NCBI GenBank assembly: GCA_902805555.1
Contig: CADCSY010000062.1
Span: 1 to 62,229, forward strand
From: an uncultured Acidimicrobiales bacterium
Lineage (GTDB): Bacteria > Actinomycetota > Acidimicrobiia > Acidimicrobiales > CADCSY01
Direction: 5' to 3'
Length of the DNA stretch: 62,229 nt
Position 1 is the first letter of the stretch. Every line of letters starts with the position of its first letter. The notes under the pieces were generated by a model. That model made no database searches. It saw only the letters and a program-made list of their open reading frames with translations, and had not been told where the DNA came from. Below, in pieces: positions 26,169 through 34,129 of the stretch. A program made the position numbers and the translations under genes.

Positions 26169-26816
26169 ATGTCCATCGGATTCTCCGTCCCCGGCCTCGA
26201 GGACGACCAGGCAGAGAAGATCAGGACGCGGCTCCAGGAGCGGCTGAACGCCCTCATCGACCTGGGTCTCACGCTGAAGCACATCCACTGGAACGTGGTC
26301 GGTCCGAGCTTCATCGGCGTCCACGAGATGCTGGACCCGCAGTACGAGGCGGTGCAGGCGATGGTGGACGAGGTGGCCGAGCGCATCGCCACCCTCGGCG
26401 GGAGCCCGGTGGGCACGCCCGGCAACATCGTGTCCGAGCGGTCCTGGGACGACTACAGCGTCGGTCGGGCCATGACCCAGGAGCACCTGTCGGCGCTCGA
26501 CCTCGTGTACACGGGCGTGAACGAGGACCACCGCACGGCGATCCAGGAGTTCGAGGACGAGCCGATCAGCCAGGACATGCTCGTGGCCCAGGCGGGCCAG
26601 CTCGAGCAGTTCCAGTGGTTCGTGCGGGCGCACCTCGAGGACGGCACGGGGCACCTCCTCAACGAAGGGGCCACCACCGAGGGCGAGGCGGTGGCGAAGG
26701 CGTCGCAGCAGTCGGCCCAGGCCTCGAAGAAGCAGGCGCAGGCTCCTGCGGCGCCCGCCGAGGAGGCCTCCCCCGGCAAGAAGCGCACGCTGCGCAAGGC
26801 TGCCGCCAAGCGCTGA
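26169..26816 (+). CDS. dps: Dps-family ferritin-like protein with basic tail
   Basis: 215 residues. The four-helix core holds the inter-subunit ferroxidase site: HIHWNVVGPSFIGVHEMLD with QYEAVQAMVDEVAER provides the His, Asp and Glu ligands. After residue 165 comes an Ala/Gln/Lys-rich extension ending in SPGKKRTLRKAAAKR, a likely DNA-binding tail as in mycobacterial Dps2-like proteins. It stores iron and shields DNA from oxidants. The ATG follows AAGGAG. Ends in a very stable hairpin terminator. Confidence 0.93.
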   Translation: MSIGFSVPGLEDDQAEKIRTRLQERLNALIDLGLTLKHIHWNVVGPSFIGVHEMLDPQYEAVQAMVDEVAERIATLGGSPVGTPGNIVSERSWDDYSVGRAMTQEHLSALDLVYTGVNEDHRTAIQEFEDEPISQDMLVAQAGQLEQFQWFVRAHLEDGTGHLLNEGATTEGEAVAKASQQSAQASKKQAQAPAAPAEEASPGKKRTLRKAAAKR

Positions 26817-26851
26817 TCAGGGAGGCAGGGCGAGGACGCCCCGCTTCGTCG

Positions 26852-26877
26852 GGGGCCGGTGCTCCGGCACCGGCCCC
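26852..26877 (+). terminator. dps terminator with UNCG tetraloop
   Basis: Perfect 11-bp stem (GGGGCCGGTGC/GCACCGGCCCC) closed by c(UCCG)g, the extra-stable tetraloop class, 36 nt after the stop, followed by TCT. Confidence 0.75.
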
Positions 26878-26915
26878 TCTCGCGTCCGGCCGAGGCGGGC
26901 CGGCCCCGGGCGCGC

Positions 26916-26950
26916 CCGAGCCCCGGCGTCAGGAGACGACCGGGGCTCGG
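26916..26950. repeat. 11-bp inverted repeat with 13-nt loop
   Basis: CCGAGCCCCGG and CCGGGGCTCGG pair perfectly. Lies 40 nt beyond the dps terminator; a second terminator or a small-RNA end are both possible. Confidence 0.4.
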
Positions 26951-27240
26951 CGGTCGGGATCGACAGGTGGAGGTCCGTCGGGCACCGCTCTCGCCCGTCG
27001 TGCCTTCGTCCCGGGAGCCGGACGCCGATGGGCGGGCCGGTGCGGTCGGGGGGACGAGCGTGGCGAGCGGAGCGCGACCCGCGGGCGCTAGGAGCGACCG
27101 GGCGGATCCTCGCAGTCCGAGGTGGCCGTCATCGAGTGGCACCCTCCCTGGTGAGCGACTGGGTCAGTGCGATCGTGCGCCTCCGTTCGAGCATCGTCAA
27201 GGGGTTCGTCGTGCCGCCGGGCGGTGTCGCAGGAGGCCCG

Positions 27241-27246
27241 TAAGGT
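27241..27246 (+). promoter_or_regulatory. Leaderless -10 element TAAGGT
   Basis: Eight nt before the ATG at 27255. The GGAGG overlapping this spacer is too close to the start for a leader, so either mode of initiation is possible. Confidence 0.45.
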
Positions 27247-27254
27247 CGGAGGCC

Positions 27255-30119
27255 ATGTCGGCCCCGGGACCCCTCGTGCTCGGGAGGGGGGTGGTGATCT
27301 CGCTCGGAGAGGCGCCGCCGGATCCGTGGTCGGATGCCCCCCGGGTCGTCGTGGACGCCGCAGCGGTCGCCGACCCGGCTGCGGTGGTGGCGACGCTCCA
27401 CGACCACTGGGCGGCGCGGCGGCCTGTGGTGGTCGAGCTGGCGGTCGATCCCACTGGGTTCCGTGCGCCCATGTCGGTCACCGCCGAGCCGTGGACCCTC
27501 GGCGCCACCTTCGAGCCGTGGCACGACAGGCTGCACTTCCTGGTCTGGGCCAACACCTACGACGCTCGCGGCGGGGAGCTGACGTGGTGGTGGGCCCGCA
27601 AGGCGGCGCGACTGGGCGCGACGGCGGCCGGTCCCGACCAGCCCGGCGACTGCGTGCTCCCCGACGGGCGGCCGGTGTGGGTCGACGGCGGGCCCCGGGG
27701 CCCGCTGCCCGCCGAGGCGATCGCTGGGCTGGCGGTCGTCCACCGGGAGTCGGTCGACCTCGGGCACCTCCAGGTCGAGGCGGAGCCGACCGGACCGACC
27801 GCCGACCTCGCCCCCGACCAGCTCGCAGCCGTGGCTCACGGCGCGGGCCCCGCCCGGGTGATCGCACCGGCTGGCTCCGGCAAGACCAGGGTCCTCACCG
27901 AACGGCTGCGGCACCTGCTCTCGGACCGCGGCTACGAGCGGGAGGGCGTGCTGGCCGTCGCCTACAACAAGCGGGCCCAGGAGGAGATGCTGGAGCGGAC
28001 CACCGACATCCGGCCCCGGGTCCAGACCCTCAACGCGCTCGCCTTCGAGATCCTCGGCCTCGCCAGAGGAGGCCGGCCGAGGGTCCTGGACGAGCGCGAG
28101 GTGCGATCGATCCTGGAGGGCCTCGTCCCGAAGGGGCGGCCCGTGGCCAACACGGACCGGCTCGCGCCCTACCTCGAGGCGCTCACCGCCGTGCGCCTCG
28201 GCCTGCGCGACCCGGACGAGGTGGAGGCAGCTCGTGACGACGTGCCCGGCTTCGCAGGTGCGTTCGACCCGTTCCGGCGGCGCCTGACCGAGCTCGGCGC
28301 GGTCGACTTCGACGAGCAGGTCTACGGCGCCGTCGTGGCGCTCCTGACCGACGGGGACCTACGGCGGACCCTCCAGGCCGGGTGCCGCCACCTCCTCGTC
28401 GACGAGCTCCAGGACCTCACGCCGGCCCACGTCCTCCTGCTGCGCCTGCTGGCGCTGCCGGAGCTCGACGTGTTCGGGGTCGGCGACGACGACCAGACGA
28501 TCTACTCCTACGCGGGCGCCGATCCCGGCTTCCTGCTCGACTTCGGCCTCCTCTTCCCCGGTGGCGCCGAGCACCCGCTGGAGGTCAACTACCGCTGCCC
28601 GGCCCGGGTCGTCGAGGGGGCCCGGTCGCTGCTGTCGCACAACCACCGGCGGGTGGCGAAGGAGATGCGGCCGGGCCCGCATGCCGGGGTCGACCCGGGT
28701 TCGCTCTCCGTGCACCGCCACCGCCACGAGGCGGGCGCCGCCGAGCTCGTCGACGTCGTGCGCGGGTGGCAGGCGGGCGGGGCCGGGCCGGACGACATCG
28801 CCGTCCTCGCCCGGGTGGGCTCGCTCCTGCTGGCGCCCCAGGTCGCGCTCGTGGAGGCGGGTGTGGCGGTCGAACCGGCGCTCGACACCAGGGTGCTCGA
28901 GCGGACCGGGACCCGCGCCGCCCTCGCCTACCTCCGCATCGCCTGCGACCCCGACCACCTGTCCGGCGCCGACCTGGTGGAGATCTACCGGCGACCCACC
29001 CGGGGCCTGCCGAGCTGGATCACGAAGTGGTTCGACCGGTGCCGCAGCGTCGACGAGGTGCGGGCGGTGGCCGGTCGGGTCGACGACGCCAAGGTGGCGT
29101 CCAAGGTGGAGCGGGTCGCCGACGAGCTCGACATGGTGGTGGCCGCTGCACGGGGGGGCACGACGCGCCAGGTGCTGCTGGCCGTGCGGGACCGCGTCGG
29201 GCTCGGTTCGGCGATGGATCTGCTCGACGTGTCGAAGGGGGGCCAGACCGCCAGCCAGCTCGACGACCTCGAGGCCCTCGTCCAGGTGGCGGCGCTGCAC
29301 CCCGATCCATCCGGCTTCGAACCGTGGCTGCGGGGGGTGCTCGCCCGCACCCCCTCCGGGGAGCCAGGCGTCACCCTCGCCACCGTCCACCGGGTGAAGG
29401 GCCAGGAGTGGGGCCACGTCGCCGTGGTCGGCGTCACCGACGGCCTCGTGCCCCACCGGCTGGCCGAGGACGAGGAGGAGGAGCGGCGGGTGCTGCACGT
29501 GGCCATCACCCGCGGGAGCCGACGGGTGGCCGTCCTGGCCGATGCGGAACGGCCCTCGCCGTTCCTCCCCGAGCTCGAGGGGACGGCCCCACCCCGCCCG
29601 CCGTCTGAGGCCCACCCCCGCGCTGCGGGCGGGTCCAAGCCGGCCCCCGAGCCGCGGGTGAAGGCAGGCGGAGGCAGGGCTGGAAAGTCCGGCGGGAGCA
29701 AGGCGGAGAAGGTCCTCGCGGTGGCGTGGGTCGAGGCCGCGCCGGGGCTCGTCGCCGTCGCCAACGGGGGCATCAGCGGCGCCGTCCGCAGCGCCGACGA
29801 CGACGGCGTGCTGCTCGACGTGGGCGGGAGCGCGCTGCGGATCCGGCCGGGCGAGGTGGTCACGGTGGACGGCCGCCCGGCCGTGCTCGTGCCGCCGGGG
29901 ACGCCGGCGCTGCGGGCGGCGCTCGGCTCGTGGCGGAGCGAGCGCTACCGGGCGGACGGCGTCCCGTCGTACGTGGTCGCCACCGACAAGGTGCTCGACG
30001 CCATCGCCCTCGCCCGGCCCTCGTCGACCACGGAGCTCCTGGCCATCAGCGGCATCGGCCAGGCGAAGGTCGACGCCTACGGCGAGGACATCCTCGCCAT
30101 CATCGCAGCCGGTGGCTGA
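27255..30119 (+). CDS. UvrD/Rep-family SF1 helicase with HRDC domain and N-terminal extension
   Basis: 954 residues. Residues 1-185 form an N-terminal domain I do not recognise (Trp-rich, HFLVWANTYDARGGELTWWW). The helicase core has motif I APAGSGKTRVL (about 203), II LLVDELQDLTP, III VGDDDQTIYSY, IV VNYRCPARVV, V LATVHRVKGQEWGHVAVVG and VI VLHVAITRGSRR. A Lys/Gly/Pro linker precedes a small domain and a C-terminal HRDC domain (SYVVATDKVLDAIA, LAISGIGQAKVDAYG). The layout recalls mycobacterial UvrD2, but the tetracysteine motif is absent and the N-terminal part is extra. DNA repair or replication-restart role inferred. Confidence 0.88.
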   Translation: MSAPGPLVLGRGVVISLGEAPPDPWSDAPRVVVDAAAVADPAAVVATLHDHWAARRPVVVELAVDPTGFRAPMSVTAEPWTLGATFEPWHDRLHFLVWANTYDARGGELTWWWARKAARLGATAAGPDQPGDCVLPDGRPVWVDGGPRGPLPAEAIAGLAVVHRESVDLGHLQVEAEPTGPTADLAPDQLAAVAHGAGPARVIAPAGSGKTRVLTERLRHLLSDRGYEREGVLAVAYNKRAQEEMLERTTDIRPRVQTLNALAFEILGLARGGRPRVLDEREVRSILEGLVPKGRPVANTDRLAPYLEALTAVRLGLRDPDEVEAARDDVPGFAGAFDPFRRRLTELGAVDFDEQVYGAVVALLTDGDLRRTLQAGCRHLLVDELQDLTPAHVLLLRLLALPELDVFGVGDDDQTIYSYAGADPGFLLDFGLLFPGGAEHPLEVNYRCPARVVEGARSLLSHNHRRVAKEMRPGPHAGVDPGSLSVHRHRHEAGAAELVDVVRGWQAGGAGPDDIAVLARVGSLLLAPQVALVEAGVAVEPALDTRVLERTGTRAALAYLRIACDPDHLSGADLVEIYRRPTRGLPSWITKWFDRCRSVDEVRAVAGRVDDAKVASKVERVADELDMVVAAARGGTTRQVLLAVRDRVGLGSAMDLLDVSKGGQTASQLDDLEALVQVAALHPDPSGFEPWLRGVLARTPSGEPGVTLATVHRVKGQEWGHVAVVGVTDGLVPHRLAEDEEEERRVLHVAITRGSRRVAVLADAERPSPFLPELEGTAPPRPPSEAHPRAAGGSKPAPEPRVKAGGGRAGKSGGSKAEKVLAVAWVEAAPGLVAVANGGISGAVRSADDDGVLLDVGGSALRIRPGEVVTVDGRPAVLVPPGTPALRAALGSWRSERYRADGVPSYVVATDKVLDAIALARPSSTTELLAISGIGQAKVDAYGEDILAIIAAGG

Positions 30120-30237
30120 GCGGACCCCTCGAGGCCGGCCGGATGGCGAGGGGGACGACATCCCGGGCACCGTCGAGGTGTCCGGAGCGACGGTCGACCG
30201 CCGCCACTCGAGGCCGGCGCCTCCGGGGCGGGCCACG

Positions 30238-30243
30238 TAGGGT
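30238..30243 (+). promoter_or_regulatory. Leaderless -10 element TAGGGT
   Basis: Seven nt before the ATG of the enoyl-CoA hydratase gene. Confidence 0.6.
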
Positions 30244-30250
30244 TCCGACC

Positions 30251-31033
30251 ATGGACCAGGTGCTCGTCGACCGTCGCGACCGTGTGGCCGTGCTCACCCT
30301 CAACCGCCCCGACCGCCTCAACGCGATCTCCGGTCCCATGCTGGCGGCGCTCTCCACCGCCCTGCTCGAGGCGGACGCCGACCCCGAGGTCCGCTGCATC
30401 GTGCTCACCGGGGCCGGGCGCGGCTTCTGCGCAGGTCTCGACCTCGTGGACATGACGTCGGGTGACGGGCTCGAGATCGGCGGCCGTGCCGGTGAGCTCG
30501 CGCTCCGGGACGCGCCGCCGACCGTGCTCCACAACCTGGACACGCCGACCATCTGCGCCCTGAACGGAGGAGCCGCCGGGTACGGGATGGACCTCGCGCT
30601 CGGGTGCGACATCCGCATCGCCGCCGAGTCCTCGAAGCTGGCCCCGGCCTTCGTCAAGCGGGGCGTGCTGCCCGAGAGCGGCGGCACGTGGCTCCTGCCC
30701 CGCATCGTCGGCTACGCGAAGGCCGCCGAGCTGGCGTTCGTGGGCGACACGCTCGGCTCGGCCGAGTGCCTCGAGCTGGGGCTCGTCAACCGGGTGGTCC
30801 CCGACGACCAGCTCGAGAAGGAGGCGCTCGACATGGCCGGCAAGATCGCCGCCAACGCCCCCCTCGCCGTGCGGGCCACGAAGCGCATGTTCCGGATGGC
30901 GGAGCGCGAGGCGTTCGACGACCACGTGCACCACGTGTACCTCCAGCTCCTCCCGCTGTTCGCCACCCGCGACTTCAAGGAGGGCATGGCCTCGTTCCTC
31001 GAGCGCAGGCCGCCCGACTTCACCGGTCGGTGA
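30251..31033 (+). CDS. Enoyl-CoA hydratase/isomerase
   Basis: 260 residues, a complete crotonase fold. GRGFCAGLDLVDM and NGGAAGYGMDLALGCDIRIA form the two oxyanion-hole loops, and KRGVLPESGGTWLLPR holds a Glu at the position used for hydration (the second Glu is absent, as in many isomerase-like members). The tail KEGMASFLERRPPDFTGR is typical. Acts in fatty-acid or side-chain beta-oxidation. Its stop overlaps the start of the phosphatase gene (GTGA). Confidence 0.9.
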   Translation: MDQVLVDRRDRVAVLTLNRPDRLNAISGPMLAALSTALLEADADPEVRCIVLTGAGRGFCAGLDLVDMTSGDGLEIGGRAGELALRDAPPTVLHNLDTPTICALNGGAAGYGMDLALGCDIRIAAESSKLAPAFVKRGVLPESGGTWLLPRIVGYAKAAELAFVGDTLGSAECLELGLVNRVVPDDQLEKEALDMAGKIAANAPLAVRATKRMFRMAEREAFDDHVHHVYLQLLPLFATRDFKEGMASFLERRPPDFTGR

Positions 31034-32034
31034 CCACCTTCGTCACCGGCGCCACCGCCACCGACGAGGGCGACGCCCTGGTCGTCCGGTGGCAGGTGGA
31101 GCCGCCCGGCGCGCCCGTCGACGTCGCCGTCGGCGCTGCCCCCGATGCGGTCGACCACGACCATCCGCTGCAGGTGGGGGTGACGACGGGGGAGGTACGG
31201 CTGCCCCTCGTACCCGGTGCGCGCCGCTACGTGTCGGTCGCCCCGACGGGTGGTGGTGCCGCCGTGGTGACCGCCGAGCGGCGGGTCGCCCTGCGGGGGG
31301 CGCTCAACGTGCGCGACCTGGGCGGCTACCCCACGAGCTCGGGCGGGCGCACCTCCTGGGGCCGCCTCTTCCGAGCCGACGCCCTCCACGCCCTCGATCC
31401 CGACGACGTCGAGTCGCTCCGTCGCCTCGGCCTCCGGGTCGTGTACGACCTCCGGCGCGACAGCGAGCGGGACCGGTCCCCGAACGTCGTCCTCGGCCGA
31501 GACGTCCGCTCCGTCGTGCTGGCCATGGGGGGCGCGGCGGCCGAGAGCGCCGAGCTGATGGACCAGGTCATGGCGGGGGAGGTCACGAGCATCGACGAGG
31601 GCTTCATGGTCGACGTCTACGCCGACCTCCTCGAGACCCACGCCGCCGACTTCGGCACCCTCCTGGCCGGCCTGGCCGAGCCCGGCGGGCTCCCCGCGCT
31701 CTTCCACTGCACGGCGGGCAAGGACCGCACGGGCCTGGCGGCCGCCATGGTGCTCTCGGTGCTCGGCGTCGAACGGGCCACCGTCCTCGACGACTACGAG
31801 CTGTCGAACCGGTACCGGGCCTCGGTGCGCGTCGCCCAGCTCCGACCCGTCCTGGCCGAGGCCGGCGTCGACGTCGAGCGCATCCTGCCCCTGCTCACCG
31901 CACCCCGCCCCGTGCTCGAGGCCGCCCTGGCTGCGCTCGACGCCGGGCACGGCGGGGTCGAGCCCTACCTGCTCGGCCCGGCGGGGATGCGCCCAGAGCA
32001 GCTGGCCGGCCTGCGTGAGGCACTGCTGGGCTGA
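31030..32034 (+). CDS. Tyrosine/dual-specificity phosphatase (PF13350-like) with N-terminal beta domain
   Basis: 334 residues. Residues 1-85 look like a fibronectin-III-type beta sandwich; then LRGALNVRDLGGYPT opens the phosphatase domain, and FHCTAGKDRTGLAAAM is the CX5R P-loop with the Lys-Asp insertion typical of lipid- or tyrosine-specific bacterial enzymes such as MptpB. No signal peptide. The GTG overlaps the preceding stop by 4 nt, so translation is coupled to the hydratase, an unusual pairing. Confidence 0.85.
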   Translation: MTTFVTGATATDEGDALVVRWQVEPPGAPVDVAVGAAPDAVDHDHPLQVGVTTGEVRLPLVPGARRYVSVAPTGGGAAVVTAERRVALRGALNVRDLGGYPTSSGGRTSWGRLFRADALHALDPDDVESLRRLGLRVVYDLRRDSERDRSPNVVLGRDVRSVVLAMGGAAAESAELMDQVMAGEVTSIDEGFMVDVYADLLETHAADFGTLLAGLAEPGGLPALFHCTAGKDRTGLAAAMVLSVLGVERATVLDDYELSNRYRASVRVAQLRPVLAEAGVDVERILPLLTAPRPVLEAALAALDAGHGGVEPYLLGPAGMRPEQLAGLREALLG

Positions 32035-32044
32035 GCGACTGGGG

Positions 32045-32064
32045 CGGGCCGGACGGCCGGCCCG
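32045..32064. terminator. Hairpin between convergent genes
   Basis: CGGGCCGG and CCGGCCCG around ACGG, a perfect 8-bp stem between the phosphatase and the lipoprotein gene. Confidence 0.5.
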
Positions 32065-32110
32065 TCCGGGTCAGCTGGCGGTCCCACCTCCGTCGCGGGG
32101 CCGACGCACG

Positions 32111-32680
32111 TCAGCCCTCGTCGCGCCCCTTGCGGTCGCCTCGGTCGTCCTCCGGCTTGTCCTCGTCCTCCGGCTTCCCCTCGTCCTCCTGCTTGTCCTC
32201 GTCCTCCGGCTTCCCCTCGTCCTCCTGCTCCTCCCGGTCTCGCTCGTCCTCTCCGCCCTGGTCCTGAGGCGGCGGGCTCGTGGTGGTCGGCGGCGTCGTG
32301 GTGGTCGTGCCCGGAGGGGCGGTGGTCGTGGTCGGAGGAGCGGTGGTCGTGGTCGGCGGGTCCGTCGAGGGAGTTGTGTCAGGTGGGGTGTCGGTGGTCG
32401 CGGGTGGCGACGGGAGACCCGCCTCGACCCCGTCGGCCGCCGCACGGATCCGCTCGGCCGCGCTCTCGCTGAGGTCGCCCTGCTCGAGGAGGCGATCGAC
32501 CAGCTCCCGGAGGGCGGTGAGCTCCGTGAGCGCCTGCGCCCGACCCTCGGCAGCGGCGACCCGCACCGCCGCGACCCGGTCGGCCAGGGGCCCCGCTGCC
32601 TCGCCGGCGATGCCCCGGTCCCCGTCGCCGCCGCACCCAGAGAGGGCGAGCAGGAGCGCGACGACGGCGACGCACCTCAT
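32111..32680 (-). CDS. Lipoprotein with Thr/Pro stalk and acidic repeats
   Basis: 189 residues. The signal peptide ends in LLLALSGC (lipid Cys at 16). Residues 30-88 are helical and Ala/Glu/Leu-rich, 91-138 are a Thr/Pro stalk (TTTTAPP repeats), and 141-189 are highly charged with two 12-residue EDEGKPEDEDK(Q/P) repeats. The stalk may be O-mannosylated, as in other actinobacteria. Its ATG overlaps the TGA of the kinase gene (ATGA), so the two are translationally coupled and possibly functionally linked. Confidence 0.8.
   Translation of the reverse strand: MRCVAVVALLLALSGCGGDGDRGIAGEAAGPLADRVAAVRVAAAEGRAQALTELTALRELVDRLLEQGDLSESAAERIRAAADGVEAGLPSPPATTDTPPDTTPSTDPPTTTTAPPTTTTAPPGTTTTTPPTTTSPPPQDQGGEDERDREEQEDEGKPEDEDKQEDEGKPEDEDKPEDDRGDRKGRDEG
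32153..32224 (-). repeat. Two tandem 36-bp coding repeats
   Basis: Encode residues 153-164 and 165-176 of the lipoprotein; the copies differ at few bases. Not a CRISPR array: there are no spacers and the frame is maintained. Confidence 0.75.
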
Positions 32681-33858
32681 GGCCGGACCGCCTCCTCGAG
32701 CGCACGGACACGCTCCTCGAGCTCCGGCGGGAGGGCGGGTCCGCCCGCCGGGGGGGCCACCCCGCCGTCATCCGTCCCGGTCTCGTCGTCCCCGAGGGAG
32801 AAGAGCGCGGCGACGGCCAGCACCCCGGCGAGGGCGAGGACGACGAGCGCCCTCCCGCCACGGCGGCGAGCGCCGCGACGGCTGGCACGCGGTCCGGGGA
32901 GCCCCGTCTCCGCGACCTCCGTGCTCGTCGTCGCAGGCGCGGACCCGACGGGCGCGGTGCCGGCGACGGCGCTCGCCCTCGTGGTCCCGGCCCGTCCCGG
33001 AGGTGGCGCGAGGCGCCCGGCGACCGCCCCGGGCCCGGGCCGCGCCTCGTCACCCCGCATGGCGGCGGCCATGGCAGCCGCCGTGTCGAACCGCTGCGCC
33101 GGGTCGACCGCCATGGCCCGCTCGACGGCGTCGGCGAAGGCGGGATCGGTGTCGGGCACGAGCGCGTCGAGCCGAGGAGGTGGCTCGTGTCGCACGGCTG
33201 CCGCCGGGACGAGCGGGCTCCCGGTGGCGAACGGCTTGGCCCCGGTGAGCGCCTCGTAGAGCAGCACGCCGGTGGCGTAGAGGTCGCTGCGAGCGGTCGC
33301 CGGCGCCCCTGCCAGCCGCTCCGGGGCGAGGTAGGACGGCGTGCCGACGATCATCCCCGTCGCGGTGTGGTCGAGGCCGTCGGCCGTCTTGGCGATCCCG
33401 AAGTCACCCACCTTGGCGGTGCCGTCGGCGGTGAGGAGGATGTTGGACGGCTTGATGTCACGGTGGATCACGCCGGCCCGGTGGGCGGCCTCGAGGGCGG
33501 CCAGGACCTGGAGGCCGACGTCACGGCCTCGTCCGGGTGCCACCGGGCCCTCGGCGATCTGGTCGGCGAGGGTCCGGCCCGGCAGGCGCTCCATCACGAT
33601 GTAGAGCACACCCTCGTGCTCCCCCGAGTCGAAGACGGCGACGGCGTTCGGGTGCACGAGCTGCGCAGCAGCCCTCGCCTCGTCCTCGAAGCGGTGCCGG
33701 GCGGCATCGTCACCTGCCATGAGCGGGTGGAGCAGCTTGACGGCGACAGGGCGTCCCAGCCGCTCGTCGTGCGCCTCCCGGACCTCTCCCATCCCACCCC
33801 GGCCGAGCAGGGCGCCGAGCCGGTAGCGCCCTGCGATGAGCTCCGGGGCCGACTGCAC
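32677..33858 (-). CDS. Transmembrane Ser/Thr protein kinase (PknB-type, Hanks)
   Basis: 393 residues. GRGGMGEV (glycine loop), VAVKLL (ATP Lys), HRDIKPSNIL (catalytic loop), DFGIAK (Mg Asp), GTPSYLAPE (activation segment end) and SDLYATGVLLYEAL are all present, so it should be active. A Pro/Thr/Ala-rich juxtamembrane region leads to one membrane helix (about 335-355). The outer part is only some 38 residues, ending in a coiled helix (PPELEERVRALEEAV), with no PASTA domain. The GTG at 33858 is inferred from the conserved IAGRYRLG start. Confidence 0.92.
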   Translation of the reverse strand: MQSAPELIAGRYRLGALLGRGGMGEVREAHDERLGRPVAVKLLHPLMAGDDAARHRFEDEARAAAQLVHPNAVAVFDSGEHEGVLYIVMERLPGRTLADQIAEGPVAPGRGRDVGLQVLAALEAAHRAGVIHRDIKPSNILLTADGTAKVGDFGIAKTADGLDHTATGMIVGTPSYLAPERLAGAPATARSDLYATGVLLYEALTGAKPFATGSPLVPAAAVRHEPPPRLDALVPDTDPAFADAVERAMAVDPAQRFDTAAAMAAAMRGDEARPGPGAVAGRLAPPPGRAGTTRASAVAGTAPVGSAPATTSTEVAETGLPGPRASRRGARRRGGRALVVLALAGVLAVAALFSLGDDETGTDDGGVAPPAGGPALPPELEERVRALEEAVRP

Positions 33859-33899
33859 CGCCCCATGATCCCACGCCGGCCGCCGAGCCCCACCGCCCG

Positions 33900-34100
33900 C
33901 TACTCGTCGGCGAGGAAGCGGTAGCGGAGCTCGGAGGGGTCCCGGTCGTCGAGGACGTAGACGCCCCCCTCGCCCGGCAGCTCGAGCGGGGCCGGGGAGG
34001 GCACCCGGAACCAGCCCATCCAGTTGGGGCCACCGTCGCAGGCGACGAGCTGCTCGCTGGACCCCGGGCCGTGGCGCCCCGTCGTGCTCTGCTCGTCCAC
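33900..34100 (-). CDS. Small conserved-looking protein of unknown function
   Basis: 66 residues, with NWMGWFRVPSPAPLELPGEG and GVYVLDDRDPSELRYRFLADE in the second half; one Cys, no membrane helix. Start: the GTG at 34100 has a GGAGGAG site 6 nt upstream, a clear translation signal. It lies between the MFS gene (29 nt) and the kinase gene (41 nt) on the same strand, so it is probably part of that transcript. No family recognised. Confidence 0.65.
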   Translation of the reverse strand: MDEQSTTGRHGPGSSEQLVACDGGPNWMGWFRVPSPAPLELPGEGGVYVLDDRDPSELRYRFLADE

Positions 34101-34129
34101 CCCCGCTCCTCCTCCCTCGCCGTGGCGCC

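Larger units (their letters stand above)
26878..27254. other. Gap of about 380 bp before the UvrD-like helicase gene
   Basis: No convincing gene. It holds an 11-bp inverted repeat near its start and the helicase promoter hexamer at its end. Frames open in it show no conserved pattern or ribosome-binding site. Confidence 0.5.

Noticed and set aside
27028-27243. A 71-codon rightward frame in the gap before the UvrD-like gene
   Set aside because: Low-complexity Gly/Arg/Val translation, no ribosome-binding site, and it overlaps the promoter region of the helicase gene.
32153-32224. Direct repeats that might suggest a CRISPR array
   Set aside because: They are contiguous, in frame, without spacers, and encode acidic repeats of a lipoprotein.
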